A stretch of DNA of 39,159 nucleotides from an uncultured Gammaproteobacteria bacterium (GCA_913050015.1 CAJXAZ010000003.1:1-39159), one strand, 5' to 3'; numbered from the stretch's first letter, positions 25,128-34,269 are shown. Notes: generated by a model from the letters alone, not told the origin. Translations and numbers: made by a program.

Positions 25128-26159
25128 ATGACAAAAGAAATTATAGACAATGATCCTTACAAATCAGCCGGTGTAGATATAAATGCTGGTAATGAATTAG
25201 TTGATCTTATAAAAAAAGATGTCTCAGCATCTCATGGACCGAATGTTCTTGGGAATATTGGTGGTTTTGCTGGAATGTTTAGACTAGATAAGGAATATAA
25301 AAACCCTATTTTAGTAGCCTGTACAGATGGAGTTGGTACTAAAGTAGCTCTTGCACAAGAGACAGGTATGCTGGACGGAATTGGTCAGGATCTTGTAGCT
25401 ATGTGTGTAAACGATCTAATAGTTTGTGGTGCCAAACCCCTTTTCTTTTTAGATTACTTTGCCTCATCTAAGTTAGAGATTAAAGAAGCCTCAACAATAA
25501 TAAGTAGTATAGCTAATGCCTGTATTGAATCTGGCTGCGCACTTCTCGGCGGTGAAACAGCTGAAATGCCTGGTCATTATGTTGGAAAGAATTTTGATTT
25601 AGCTGGTTTCTCTGTTGGCTGTGTAGATGAAGATAAAATAATTAATAATAAAACTATTTCAGCAGGTAATGTTCTTATTGGCATAGAGTCAAGCGGACCT
25701 CATTCAAATGGATTTTCACTGATAAGAAAAATAATCAAAGATGCTAACTTAAGTGAAATGGACTTTAATAGAGTTACTGAGATGGCATTAAAGCCAACGA
25801 TCCTATATCCCTCTTTAATAATTAATCTAATAGATAAGTTTAAAATCCATGGAATGGCGCACATAACAGGTGGAGGATTAACAGAAAATATTCCGAGATC
25901 TATTCCTGAAAATCTTTCTGTTCAGATACTAAAGGATTCATGGGTGATGCCTGAAATATTTAAGTGGCTTCAAGATACCGGCGATATCAAAGAAGCGGAT
26001 ATGTTTAGAATTTTTAATTGTGGAATCGGCATGGTTTTGATTGTAGACCATGAAAGTGCCCAAGAAATCCAAGATAAAATCACTGAGGAAGGATATAAGA
26101 GCTTCGTAATTGGATCTGTTCAGGAAAAAAGCTCTGATAAGTTAGTTACTTTTATATAG
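25128..26159 (+). CDS. purM: Phosphoribosylformylglycinamidine cyclo-ligase (AIR synthetase)
   Basis: A 343-residue ATP-dependent enzyme of purine synthesis that closes the imidazole ring to give aminoimidazole ribotide. Recognisable blocks are YKSAGVDINAGNELV at the start, GNIGGFAGMF, the ATP/metal segment ACTDGVGTK, and LLGGETAEMPGHY. GIESSGPHSNGFSL and AHITGGGLTENIPR follow. The gene is divergent from DUF2066 with 23 bp between start codons, and purN follows after 4 nt. Confidence 0.98.
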   Translation: MTKEIIDNDPYKSAGVDINAGNELVDLIKKDVSASHGPNVLGNIGGFAGMFRLDKEYKNPILVACTDGVGTKVALAQETGMLDGIGQDLVAMCVNDLIVCGAKPLFFLDYFASSKLEIKEASTIISSIANACIESGCALLGGETAEMPGHYVGKNFDLAGFSVGCVDEDKIINNKTISAGNVLIGIESSGPHSNGFSLIRKIIKDANLSEMDFNRVTEMALKPTILYPSLIINLIDKFKIHGMAHITGGGLTENIPRSIPENLSVQILKDSWVMPEIFKWLQDTGDIKEADMFRIFNCGIGMVLIVDHESAQEIQDKITEEGYKSFVIGSVQEKSSDKLVTFI

Positions 26160-26163
26160 ATCC

Positions 26164-26811
26164 ATGAAGAGAATAGTTTTTCTAATATCAGGAAATGGGA
26201 CTAATCTTCAAGCCATTATGGACAATTGTAAAACTGGTGATATCAAAGCAAATATAGTTTCAGTTATAAGCAATAATCCTGATGCATTTGGCCTAGAAAG
26301 AGCTAAGTCTGAGGGTATTGAGACAAAAGTAATAAATCATAAAGACTATAAGACAAGAGATCTCTTTGATAACGATTTATTTAAATACATAGAAGGAGTA
26401 AATCCTGATTTAATTGTCTTAGCTGGGTTTATGAGAATTCTCACTCCAAAAATTACTGATAGCTATTTTGGGAAAATTATTAATATTCACCCCTCTCTAC
26501 TTCCGAAGTATCCAGGTTTAGATACACACTCAAAAGTTATAGAAAATAAAGACTCTCATCATGGAGTTTCTATTCACTATGTATCAAATGAATTAGACGC
26601 TGGTCCTTTAATAGCTCAAGCTACAATAAAAACAAAAGATGCAGAGACTTTAGATGAGTTAATAGAAAGAGTTCATGCAACTGAGCATAAAATTTTTTCT
26701 AAAGTAATAAAATTTATCTGCGATGATCAGATAATCCTCGATACTGGAAAGGTAATTTTTCATGACATCAAAACAAATGGAGTTCATATTGATGAATATT
26801 TTGAAATATAA
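26164..26811 (+). CDS. purN: Phosphoribosylglycinamide formyltransferase (GAR transformylase)
   Basis: A 215-residue enzyme that moves a formyl group from 10-formyl-THF (a product of FolD, also in this window) to glycinamide ribotide. The catalytic residues Asn107 and His109 (NIHPSLLPKYPG) and Asp145 (NELDAGPLI) are present, with the phosphate-binding SGNGTN at 9-14. It lies 4 nt after purM, and its 3' end overlaps the DUF3108 gene by 20 nt. Confidence 0.97.
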   Translation: MKRIVFLISGNGTNLQAIMDNCKTGDIKANIVSVISNNPDAFGLERAKSEGIETKVINHKDYKTRDLFDNDLFKYIEGVNPDLIVLAGFMRILTPKITDSYFGKIINIHPSLLPKYPGLDTHSKVIENKDSHHGVSIHYVSNELDAGPLIAQATIKTKDAETLDELIERVHATEHKIFSKVIKFICDDQIILDTGKVIFHDIKTNGVHIDEYFEI

Positions 26812-27481
26812 GTTTATTTTTTTAATTATTATTTCGTTAGATATGAGTGCGACTGAAATAAAAGATTATGTTGCTCGTTACTCTTTTGAATCACCTGAAA
26901 TATCACTTAATGGCATAAGAAAGCTGACAAGTCTAGATCAAGGATATGAGCTAAGCTTCGAAGCAAAAAATTGGGTAGCGAAGATGCAATTTAACTCGAA
27001 CTTTATCGTTTCTGATGATCAAGTTATCCCTAAAGGCTACAAAGTTAAAATAAAGCCTAAGTTTGTAAATAGAGATCAGATCATTGACTACAATTATAAT
27101 AAGCAATTAATCACCTCGCTTGGAAGAAATGCATGGGGTGTAGAGTTAGACCCTATGGCTAGTCCCTTAGATCCAATGAATGCTCAAATTCAAATTAGAT
27201 TAAATTTACTTAAAGGAATTAAAGAATTTTCAATACAGCTCGTAGAAATGAGAAATGGAGAAATTGAAGATAATTTCTATAAAGTAATTGGCACTGAAAT
27301 ATGTGTTGTAGGAAATAGTGAATACGAGTGTATTATTTTAAAGAGGTTTAGAGAGAAAGAAGGAAGAGAAACTATATATTACTTAGCTCCAAAGCTGGGT
27401 TATATGTTCTTAAAGATTATAGACATTAGCCAAGAGAGAGAGCAAAAACTAGAGTTAATAGAAATCTTAAGTCTTGGGTAG
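26792..27481 (+). CDS. DUF3108 exported protein
   Basis: A 229-residue protein with an N-terminal signal-like segment (about 1-20, YKFIFLIIISLDMSA) and a beta-rich body. The C-terminal part IVRFREKEGRETIYYLAP-like block (FREKEGRETIYYLAPKLGYM in this gene) is typical of DUF3108, a family found after purN in gammaproteobacteria. Probably periplasmic; function unknown. I chose the ATG at 26792, inside purN, because it gives a compact signal peptide. The last 15 bp overlap the convergent dcd gene. Confidence 0.72.
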   Translation: MNILKYKFIFLIIISLDMSATEIKDYVARYSFESPEISLNGIRKLTSLDQGYELSFEAKNWVAKMQFNSNFIVSDDQVIPKGYKVKIKPKFVNRDQIIDYNYNKQLITSLGRNAWGVELDPMASPLDPMNAQIQIRLNLLKGIKEFSIQLVEMRNGEIEDNFYKVIGTEICVVGNSEYECIILKRFREKEGRETIYYLAPKLGYMFLKIIDISQEREQKLELIEILSLG

Positions 27482-28036
27482 AGTTACGCCAGTTTGACCT
27501 TGGTACTTCCCACTTCTATCTTTATAACTAACCTCACACTGCTCATCAGATTCAAAAAATAACATTTGAGCAACCCCTTCACCTGCGTATATCTTTGCAG
27601 GAAGATTGGTTGTGTTAGAAAACTCTAAAGTGACATGGCCTTCCCATTCAGGCTCTAACGGCGTGACATTAACAATAATACCGCATCTTGCATATGTAGA
27701 TTTTCCAAGACATATAGTTAATACATTCCTTGGTATTCTAAAATACTCAACCGTTCTTGCTAAAGCAAATGAATTTGGAGGGATAACACAAACATCAGAT
27801 TGAATATCAACAAAACTCTTTGCATCAAAAGACTTAGGATCAACGATTGCGGAATGAATATTAGTAAAAACCTTAAACTCGTTAGCACATCTAACGTCAT
27901 AGCCATAACTTGATACTCCATACGAGATCAACTTTTCACCATTTTCATCAAGTCTTACCTGATTTTTTGAAAAAGGTTCTATCATTTTATCTTCAATAGA
28001 TTTCTTTGTTATCCACTTATCTGATTTAATCGACAT
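27467..28036 (-). CDS. dcd: dCTP deaminase
   Basis: A 189-residue homotrimeric enzyme that deaminates dCTP to dUTP, the precursor of dUMP for thymidylate synthesis. Conserved blocks are SSYGYDVRC, GKSTYARCG (111-119), VTPLEPEWEGHVTLEFSN with the catalytic Glu138, and the C-terminal YQGQTGVTLPK. The opening MSIKSDKWI and the whole body are very like Pseudomonas Dcd from memory. It overlaps recR by 11 nt, so the two are translated together. Confidence 0.97.
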   Translation of the reverse strand: MSIKSDKWITKKSIEDKMIEPFSKNQVRLDENGEKLISYGVSSYGYDVRCANEFKVFTNIHSAIVDPKSFDAKSFVDIQSDVCVIPPNSFALARTVEYFRIPRNVLTICLGKSTYARCGIIVNVTPLEPEWEGHVTLEFSNTTNLPAKIYAGEGVAQMLFFESDEQCEVSYKDRSGKYQGQTGVTLPKT

Positions 28037-28622
28037 TTACTTCTGTTCTCCCTTGAATTGCCCGCGCAATGGTGTTTCCATCGACATACTCTAACTCTCC
28101 TCCAATAGGAATACCATAAGAAATTCTAGAAACCTTAATATCTTTAATATGATCACTGATAAACATAGCAGTAGCATCTCCTTCAACAGTTGAGCTTGTA
28201 GCTAAGATAACTTCTTGGATATCTTCTATTGCCAATAAGCTCAAAAAATCATCTATACCAAGGTCCTCTGGGCCAACGCCTTCAATTGGTGAAAGCCTTC
28301 CCAAAAGAACAAAATATTTACCTCTGAAACCCCCAGTAGATTCTATGGCAAGAACATCTGATGGACTTTCAACAATACAAACGCTCGAGCTATCTCTAGA
28401 TGTATCGGTACAAGTTTTACATAATTCAGTTGAGGTGAGCATTCGACATCGTGAACAACGTCTAATGTGCTCCAAGGCTTCTTGCATTGTTTTAGCTAGA
28501 ATGCCTGCCCCATCTTTATTCTTATCTAACAAATAAAGAGCCATTCTCTGTGCAGATTTTTTTCCAACACCAGGAAGAATTGTTAGGGCATTAATTAGTT
28601 CGTTTAATAAGTCTTGATTCAT
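28026..28622 (-). CDS. recR: Recombination mediator RecR
   Basis: A 198-residue DNA-binding protein that with RecO and RecF loads RecA on gapped DNA. The helix-hairpin-helix ALTILPGVGKKSAQRMA is at 12-28. A four-Cys zinc motif uses Cys56, Cys59, Cys68 and Cys71. The Toprim domain has VCIVESPSDVLAIE near 81-94 and the C-terminus has the IPIGGELEYVD block. It lies 4 nt after dnaX, the usual pairing. Confidence 0.98.
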   Translation of the reverse strand: MNQDLLNELINALTILPGVGKKSAQRMALYLLDKNKDGAGILAKTMQEALEHIRRCSRCRMLTSTELCKTCTDTSRDSSSVCIVESPSDVLAIESTGGFRGKYFVLLGRLSPIEGVGPEDLGIDDFLSLLAIEDIQEVILATSSTVEGDATAMFISDHIKDIKVSRISYGIPIGGELEYVDGNTIARAIQGRTEVNVD

Positions 28623-28626
28623 TTTT

Positions 28627-30273
28627 TTAGGTTATTGGCTTTATTGATCCATCTTTGATACTACCATCAAACTTTTTAAGAAAATTTTGAATTGAAGTAT
28701 CTTGAGCAATATTTTCTTCTGCATTTGTTTGTCTATTAGCCTCTTCGTTATCTTTGATACTTAGGGGCGAGCTATCTGCGTTACCCTGCTCAACCTTGAT
28801 ATCCAAACTGTCACCTAAGACAGTCATACAGGCTAATTTAAACTCAGAAAAGATATTATCAGGAATTTTATTTTCTTCATCCAAGCCAACTAAAATAAGT
28901 ATGTTATTTTCATAGCTTTTATAAGAAAGATAACCGAAATAGCTTCTAGCAAAAACACTTATATCCAAAGAATCAAAGAAAATGACCCAGCTCTCAGATG
29001 AATTAATAGTTTTACTATTAATTACAGGGGGAGCCTTTATTTCTATTTCTTTTACAATAACAGGAGTTTTCGGTTCATGGGCATCTTCAACAACTTTAAC
29101 TTCTGGCTGCAATATTTCTTTCGAAATTACTGGCAAGCTTTCAGTTTTTAAGTTTTTTTTTTCTTCTGCAGGAGCTCTAGGTGAGCTTTGATCAATTTTA
29201 TGCAAAGGGTTAAAAGCCAGCATTCTTAGAAGACATATTTCTAGAGATTCTTTTGCACTTGGATGAACATGGAACTTGGAATATGCATTAACTGCAATTT
29301 CATACAAAAGCTGACAGAACTCCTCATCAACCCTATCAGCCAGATCTTTAATTGAAGAATCCTTGGAATTGTGAAGCACTTGCTCTAATGATGTCTTGTG
29401 AAGTATTGATATTATGCTTTTTAAAATTGCTTCATATTCTGGTGAGAGTTCTTCAATTTTATATAGATGATTGAATGCTCCCTCGCCATCACCGTCAATA
29501 ACAGAGTTTATTAAAGAAACTAGCAATGAGTCATCTATAGTGCCTAATAATTTTTTAACATCCACAGACTTAAGCTCTCCATTGCCATGAGCTATTGCCT
29601 GATCTAAAAGAGTTAATGCATCTCTAACAGAACCTTTTGCTGAATTACATATAAGCTCTATACTTTCCTCATCATATGGAATTGATTCTAAATCAATAAT
29701 TTTTTTCAAATGTTCTGAGAGTATAGGACCGCCAACTGTTTTTAAATTAAGCTGTAAGCATCTTGACTGAACTGTCTTAGGTATCTTGTCAGGATTAGTT
29801 GTAGCAAAGATAAAGATGATATGAGCTGGTGGTTCTTCTAAAGTTTTTAACAAAGCATTAAAACTACTTGTAGAAAGCATGTGAACTTCATCTATTAAAT
29901 ATATTTTATATCTACCTTGAGAAGGCTTATATGGAACTGTTTCAAGCAGGTCTCTCATATCATCTACACCAGTTTTCGATGCAGCGTCCACTTCTAGAAA
30001 GTCTAGATGCCTTCCTATCCTAATTTCTTCACAATTAGTACACTTATCACAGGGTGTTGAGGTTGGTTTTTCTTCAGATTGACAATTAAGACACTTGGCC
30101 AAAATTCTAGCTAACGTTGTCTTTCCAACACCTCTAGTTCCGGCAAAAATATATGCTTGATGGATTCTATCTTGCGAGATTCCATTGGAAATAGCTTGAA
30201 CAATATGCTCTTGCCCAACAACTTCTTTGAAATTTGTTGGTCGATATTTTCTTGCTAAAACCTCATAGGACAT
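28627..30273 (-). CDS. dnaX: DNA polymerase III subunits tau and gamma
   Basis: A 548-residue clamp-loader subunit. The N-terminal AAA+ domain has Walker A GTRGVGKT (45-52), a zinc module with Cys61/64/75/78/81, Walker B IYLIDEVHML and the SRC sensor. Domain III ends near residue 355. A low-complexity linker with many Lys, Glu and Pro follows and then the C-terminal tau region. It is shorter than E. coli tau (643 aa). The codons for residues 370-374 contain ten A in a row (29153-29162), discussed separately. recR follows after 4 nt, and recX lies 20 nt upstream. Confidence 0.97.
   Translation of the reverse strand: MSYEVLARKYRPTNFKEVVGQEHIVQAISNGISQDRIHQAYIFAGTRGVGKTTLARILAKCLNCQSEEKPTSTPCDKCTNCEEIRIGRHLDFLEVDAASKTGVDDMRDLLETVPYKPSQGRYKIYLIDEVHMLSTSSFNALLKTLEEPPAHIIFIFATTNPDKIPKTVQSRCLQLNLKTVGGPILSEHLKKIIDLESIPYDEESIELICNSAKGSVRDALTLLDQAIAHGNGELKSVDVKKLLGTIDDSLLVSLINSVIDGDGEGAFNHLYKIEELSPEYEAILKSIISILHKTSLEQVLHNSKDSSIKDLADRVDEEFCQLLYEIAVNAYSKFHVHPSAKESLEICLLRMLAFNPLHKIDQSSPRAPAEEKKNLKTESLPVISKEILQPEVKVVEDAHEPKTPVIVKEIEIKAPPVINSKTINSSESWVIFFDSLDISVFARSYFGYLSYKSYENNILILVGLDEENKIPDNIFSEFKLACMTVLGDSLDIKVEQGNADSSPLSIKDNEEANRQTNAEENIAQDTSIQNFLKKFDGSIKDGSIKPIT
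29153..29162 (-). other. dnaX: A10 slippage site in dnaX, likely producing the gamma subunit
   Basis: The mRNA reads GAA GAA AAA AAA AAC TTA with ten consecutive A. Loss of one A gives ACT TAA at once. Gain of one A, or a -1 ribosomal shift on A AAA AAC, gives CTT AAA AAC TGA. Either way the protein stops near residue 373-377, right after domain III, as expected for a gamma form. Thermus thermophilus dnaX makes gamma by transcriptional slippage on a similar A run; the E. coli A AAA AAG heptamer is absent. Confidence 0.6.
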
Positions 30274-30293
30274 AGCGAAAATGATAACATGCT

Positions 30294-30734
30294 CTAACTA
30301 AAAATTGAGTCAATTTCTTTAAAACTAAAGCCCCTATTTTGTAAGAAACTCTTTTGTTTTAGTTTAGTTTTAAAGTCCAAGGAAATGCCGTCTTTAAATT
30401 TTTTATTAAAGGCATTTTCTGCTGCCTCTAACCAGCCGCCCTCCTCTTCAATAGCAATGGATGAAAGTGTTTCACTTACGCCTCTTGAGTTAAGCTCGTA
30501 GCCAATTCGCTTGGGACCGAAACCTTTTCTTTTTCTAGCTCTTGTATACATTTCTGCATACCTAGAATCATTTAAAAGAGAATTTTTTATTAGCTTCTCA
30601 ATAACATCTTCAATAACACTTAGATCATCAAACTTTTTTAAAAGCTTGTCTCTGACTTCTTTTTTTGAATGTTCTCTTCTTGAAATAATATCAAGGGCTT
30701 TATTGTAAATAGTTGGAAAGATTTCTTCGATCAT
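30294..30734 (-). CDS. recX: Regulatory protein RecX
   Basis: A 146-residue all-helical modulator of RecA filaments. The three-helix repeats are visible: ALDIISRREHSKKEVRDKLLKK, then LLNDSRYAEMYTRARKRKGFGPKRI, and GFSFKEIDSIF at the end. The ATG at 30734, one nt after the stop of the upstream transporter gene, gives the usual length; an in-frame upstream start would only read into that gene. recA is not in the window. It precedes dnaX-recR in the same direction. Confidence 0.88.
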   Translation of the reverse strand: MIEEIFPTIYNKALDIISRREHSKKEVRDKLLKKFDDLSVIEDVIEKLIKNSLLNDSRYAEMYTRARKRKGFGPKRIGYELNSRGVSETLSSIAIEEEGGWLEAAENAFNKKFKDGISLDFKTKLKQKSFLQNRGFSFKEIDSIFS

Positions 30735-30735
30735 T

Positions 30736-32010
30736 TTAGTCAAATTGCTTGTCAGCACTCGCAAATAAAAAGTAGTAAATTCCACCAAAAACTAGCATTC
30801 CACTGCATATGTGAAATATAAGCGTCCAAGAGTTGGTAGCTTGAAGAATTATACCTGCAATGATGGGACTTAACACTGCTGCAATCATGCCTAAACTTCC
30901 TGCAATCCCAAATAAAGAACCAGTATATTTTGGACCAAGATCTGCATGGTTAACTCCAAAACCCCCTGCGCCGAGCCCTGAACATATGTTAGTTAGGCAT
31001 AGCAAGGTTATTACTAATAAGATTGAGTCTTGGAAGGGAAGTAGAAATAAAAATAGAGCAGCTCCAAAAAATCCCAAGCTATTAAAAAACTTTCTAACTT
31101 TAATAGTTTTATAGCCTCTTTTAATAAGCATATCTGCAGAAATGCCACCTAGCACAAGAGCAAATACGGAAACAGCACTGGGTACAAGTATTAGTAAAAT
31201 AAATAAGTTAGATCCAAGCTCCAATCCAAGACCACCAGTTTCTGTTGAAGAACTCATAAATTTTGGCAAGTATGAAAGAAAAGTAAATAAGGCCCAATTA
31301 TTACAAAAAGTTGCAACAACAATAGCAATAAAAGGCCCGTTTTTAATAACCTCTAAAAATGGAATTGATGGTGCTGCAGAATTAGTAGGAGCTTCAGCTT
31401 TTATATATTCAAGCTCTTCATTAGAAATGCTTTTATGATCTTCTGGATAAGAGGTAACTACCCTTTGCCAGAAGAAAAATAACACTATTCCAAGAGCTCC
31501 AAAAGAATAAAAAACCCATTCCCAAGAATATCCTTCAATAATAATAGCTGTAACCACGAGGCCAAAAACTGAGCCAAATGAAATACCGCTATTTGTAATA
31601 GCTATTGCTCTAGTTCTTTCCTGAAAAGGAATCCATCTAGCATATATTGAGTGCCATGCTGGAAAAGTAACACCCTCTCCAAGCCCCATTAAAATTCTTA
31701 TTAATATTAAAAAGAAAAAACCGCTGTATGCAAAAGCTGGGGTAATTATCGTAAAAAATGACCATAAAAGTAGACCATATGCGAGAACAATCTTTCCTCC
31801 ATACTTATCAGCTAGAAAGCCACCAAAGGTCATCGATATTATATAGCCAAAGTAAAAAGAGCCAAGAATAATACCAACCTGAGACTCACTCCACCCAAAC
31901 TGGGCTTGCATGGGAATAATAGCAACAGAAATATTTACACGATCTATAAAGCAAATAAATACGGCTAGAAAAGACATAAAAACTATCCTAAATCTAACTG
32001 GAAAAATCAT
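30736..32010 (-). CDS. MFS transporter, anion:cation symporter-like
   Basis: A 424-residue inner-membrane carrier with twelve predicted helices and a central cytoplasmic loop near residues 190-215. The motif FIDRVNISVAIIPMQ in helix 1 and GGFLADKYGG in the helix 2-3 loop, with GLGEGVTFPAWHSIYARW, are characteristic of the anion:cation symporter group that includes sialin, VGLUT and sugar-acid carriers. The substrate is unknown. It lies 44 nt after argH with no convincing terminator, so it may ride on the arginine transcript; recX starts 1 nt after it. Confidence 0.87.
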   Translation of the reverse strand: MIFPVRFRIVFMSFLAVFICFIDRVNISVAIIPMQAQFGWSESQVGIILGSFYFGYIISMTFGGFLADKYGGKIVLAYGLLLWSFFTIITPAFAYSGFFFLILIRILMGLGEGVTFPAWHSIYARWIPFQERTRAIAITNSGISFGSVFGLVVTAIIIEGYSWEWVFYSFGALGIVLFFFWQRVVTSYPEDHKSISNEELEYIKAEAPTNSAAPSIPFLEVIKNGPFIAIVVATFCNNWALFTFLSYLPKFMSSSTETGGLGLELGSNLFILLILVPSAVSVFALVLGGISADMLIKRGYKTIKVRKFFNSLGFFGAALFLFLLPFQDSILLVITLLCLTNICSGLGAGGFGVNHADLGPKYTGSLFGIAGSLGMIAAVLSPIIAGIILQATNSWTLIFHICSGMLVFGGIYYFLFASADKQFD

Positions 32011-32054
32011 GTGCTAAAGGTTAAAAAAAACACGTATATCTTAACTGATAATAT

Positions 32055-33338
32055 CTACTTTTGCTTCTTGAGTCTTTCTTCAAGCGCTCCTAGATTCAAA
32101 TTACCTGGAGATCCTTCTGAATAATTCATTGTTTCAGAGCTATCAAGTAAAGATATATCAGAAGTATTCTTTACCGTATTATAGGCATCTCTAAAAGGCG
32201 TTCCCTTAGCAACAAGTGCATAAACCTTATCTGTCATCTTCATCTCCTCATCAATAAAGCTATTAGACCTATCTTTGTTAACCTTTATCGTTTTAATAAG
32301 ATCAGGGACTATATTGAGACTTTTTTGACATATTTCAAAACTTGAAACTAGACTTCTCTTCGTAAGCTGCAAGTCTCTATGGTAACCACTTGGCAGAGAG
32401 AGAAGATTCTCAAGCTCAGCAGCCTGACCTGCAAGAATAGAATAATTTGCTCTTAAAATTTCAACTACGTCCGGGTTGTTTTTGTTTGGCATAATTGATG
32501 AGCCTGTTAAATATTTACTATCAATATTTAACAAATCAAATTCTTGAGATAAAAATAAACTCATATCCCATGAAAATTTTCTTATATCAAGCATTGACTG
32601 CTTGAGGGTGCTTAAGATTTGCATTTCATATTTTCCCCTACTGTTTTGAACGTAAAGGCTATTTAATTGAATTCTTTTAAATCCTAAATCTCTAGTTACC
32701 TTTTTTCTATTAAGGGGTAATCCAACTCCATAACCAGCTGCACCCCCCAGTGGGTTTGAGTCAATCCAGTTAATAGTACTTTCAATTAAATCAACGTTAT
32801 CAATAAATGATTCTGCGTAAGATGAAAACCATAGACCCCATGAGGAAGGCATTGCTCTTTGAAGATGCGTATAGCCAGGCATTGGAATATTTTCATATTT
32901 TTTAGCTGAAGATAAAAAAGTTCTAGCAATCTTTTTATTAATTTTCTTAAAATCAACTAAATTTGCTTTTGCATAAAGTCTCATAGCAACCATTACTTGA
33001 TCATTTCTACTTCTGCCGGTGTGAACTTTTTTTCCAAGATCGCCTAATTCTTTAGTTAAAAAGAACTCAATAGCAGAATGACAATCTTCATACTTATTAG
33101 TTAATTTGAAGGAGCCTTTAATAAACCTTTCTTTTAAATCTTTTAACGACTTCTCTAGTTTATTAAGTTCAGATTTTGTGAGAATGCCTATCGACATGAG
33201 AGATTTGATATGGGCGGATGTTGCATCAATATCAAAAATAAATATTGCTTTATCAAGCTCTATATCTTCGCCAGCTAAGAATGAATTTATCTCATCAGAT
33301 GAATTGCTATCACCTATATTCCATAGTTTTTTAGTCAT
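32055..33338 (-). CDS. argH: Argininosuccinate lyase
   Basis: A 427-residue cytoplasmic enzyme that splits argininosuccinate into arginine and fumarate. HTGRSRNDQV (106-115), catalytic His158 in GYTHLQ, and the mobile signature loop GSSIMPNKNNPD with Ser280/281 are present. The common family loop is GSSxMPQKKNPD; here Asn replaces the Gln and the second Lys. The protein is about 30 residues shorter than E. coli ArgH. It overlaps argC by 8 nt and is last of the arg genes. Confidence 0.95.
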   Translation of the reverse strand: MTKKLWNIGDSNSSDEINSFLAGEDIELDKAIFIFDIDATSAHIKSLMSIGILTKSELNKLEKSLKDLKERFIKGSFKLTNKYEDCHSAIEFFLTKELGDLGKKVHTGRSRNDQVMVAMRLYAKANLVDFKKINKKIARTFLSSAKKYENIPMPGYTHLQRAMPSSWGLWFSSYAESFIDNVDLIESTINWIDSNPLGGAAGYGVGLPLNRKKVTRDLGFKRIQLNSLYVQNSRGKYEMQILSTLKQSMLDIRKFSWDMSLFLSQEFDLLNIDSKYLTGSSIMPNKNNPDVVEILRANYSILAGQAAELENLLSLPSGYHRDLQLTKRSLVSSFEICQKSLNIVPDLIKTIKVNKDRSNSFIDEEMKMTDKVYALVAKGTPFRDAYNTVKNTSDISLLDSSETMNYSEGSPGNLNLGALEERLKKQK

Positions 33339-34269
33339 TATTTATTCCTGTTAATTCCTCTAAGCCACATGAAGAATTTAAGTTTTGTATTGCTTGAGTA
33401 GCAGCACCTTTTAATAAGTTATCGATGACACAGCAAATAGTTATATTGTAGCCACTGTTATCCAGAGAGAAACCACCAATAAGAGCAGAATGCGTATTAA
33501 TTACTTTATTTATCATTGGTATATCTTTTTGAATTTTTACCAAAGGCTTGTTCTTATAGTAATCACTAAATACCCTATAAATCTCTAATTCATCTGAAGA
33601 GTTTTTCAGCTTAATATGGGATGTTATTAATATTCCTCTAAAAAAATTACCAACATGAGGACTGAATGATAAATTCTCATAGCAATGTCTCTGAACTTCA
33701 CTTTCATGAATATGATTAGATAGAGAATAAGGAATAATATTATTCTTAAGATTCTCTGGGCTATTTTTATCATTTGGTGATGCTCCAGCCCCGCTATAGC
33801 CTGATATACCCATGCAACTGACAGAACCATCAATAAGATCTACTAAGGGACTTATTGAAAGCTGCATTGCGGTGGCATAACAACCTGGGTTACTTATTCT
33901 ATTAGTCGCTTTTTCACTGGCGATCTCGGGCAGTCTATATTGCCAATCTTTATCAAATCTATAATCAGAGCTCAAGTCAATTAACGTTATGTCTGAATAA
34001 TTTTGATTAATAATATCAAGATATCTAAAAGATTCATTATTTGGGAGAGCCATTATGACAATATCCACTTCTTCAAGATTAATGTCTGAAACTTCAAGGA
34101 AAGAATAACTTAAATTAGATTTTTTATATTCATTTACTGGATCCCCAGCTGATGATTTTGAAAAAATTTTAACTAGATCAAAACATGGATGATCGTTAAG
34201 GATTTGGATTATTTCTTGGCCAACATAACCTCTTCCTCCGATCATAGCGATATTGAATTTATTTTTCAT
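33331..34269 (-). CDS. argC: N-acetyl-gamma-glutamyl-phosphate reductase
   Basis: A 312-residue NADPH-dependent enzyme that reduces N-acetylglutamyl phosphate to the semialdehyde. The Rossmann motif GGRGYVGQE is at 11-19, the catalytic Cys130 in SNPGCYATA, and GYSGAG follows. The ATG at 34269 lies inside the argB 3' end (11-nt overlap) and begins just before the Rossmann strand; an in-frame ATG at 34299 would add ten residues without homology. Translation is probably coupled to argB. Confidence 0.95.
   Translation of the reverse strand: MKNKFNIAMIGGRGYVGQEIIQILNDHPCFDLVKIFSKSSAGDPVNEYKKSNLSYSFLEVSDINLEEVDIVIMALPNNESFRYLDIINQNYSDITLIDLSSDYRFDKDWQYRLPEIASEKATNRISNPGCYATAMQLSISPLVDLIDGSVSCMGISGYSGAGASPNDKNSPENLKNNIIPYSLSNHIHESEVQRHCYENLSFSPHVGNFFRGILITSHIKLKNSSDELEIYRVFSDYYKNKPLVKIQKDIPMINKVINTHSALIGGFSLDNSGYNITICCVIDNLLKGAATQAIQNLNSSCGLEELTGINND

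Noticed and set aside
28627..30273. An E. coli-type dnaX frameshift signal (A AAA AAG with upstream Shine-Dalgarno and downstream stem)
   Set aside because: The heptamer ending in G, the AGGGAG-like enhancer and a strong stem are all absent; the A10 run is a different signal.
32011..32054. A terminator after argH
   Set aside because: An eight-T run is present, but the preceding bases form only a 4-bp AT-rich stem.
33627..33833. An overlapping frame within argC on the same strand
   Set aside because: It is a shifted reading of the argC coding sequence with no ribosome site and no recognisable product; the same holds for 36221-36421 inside argG.
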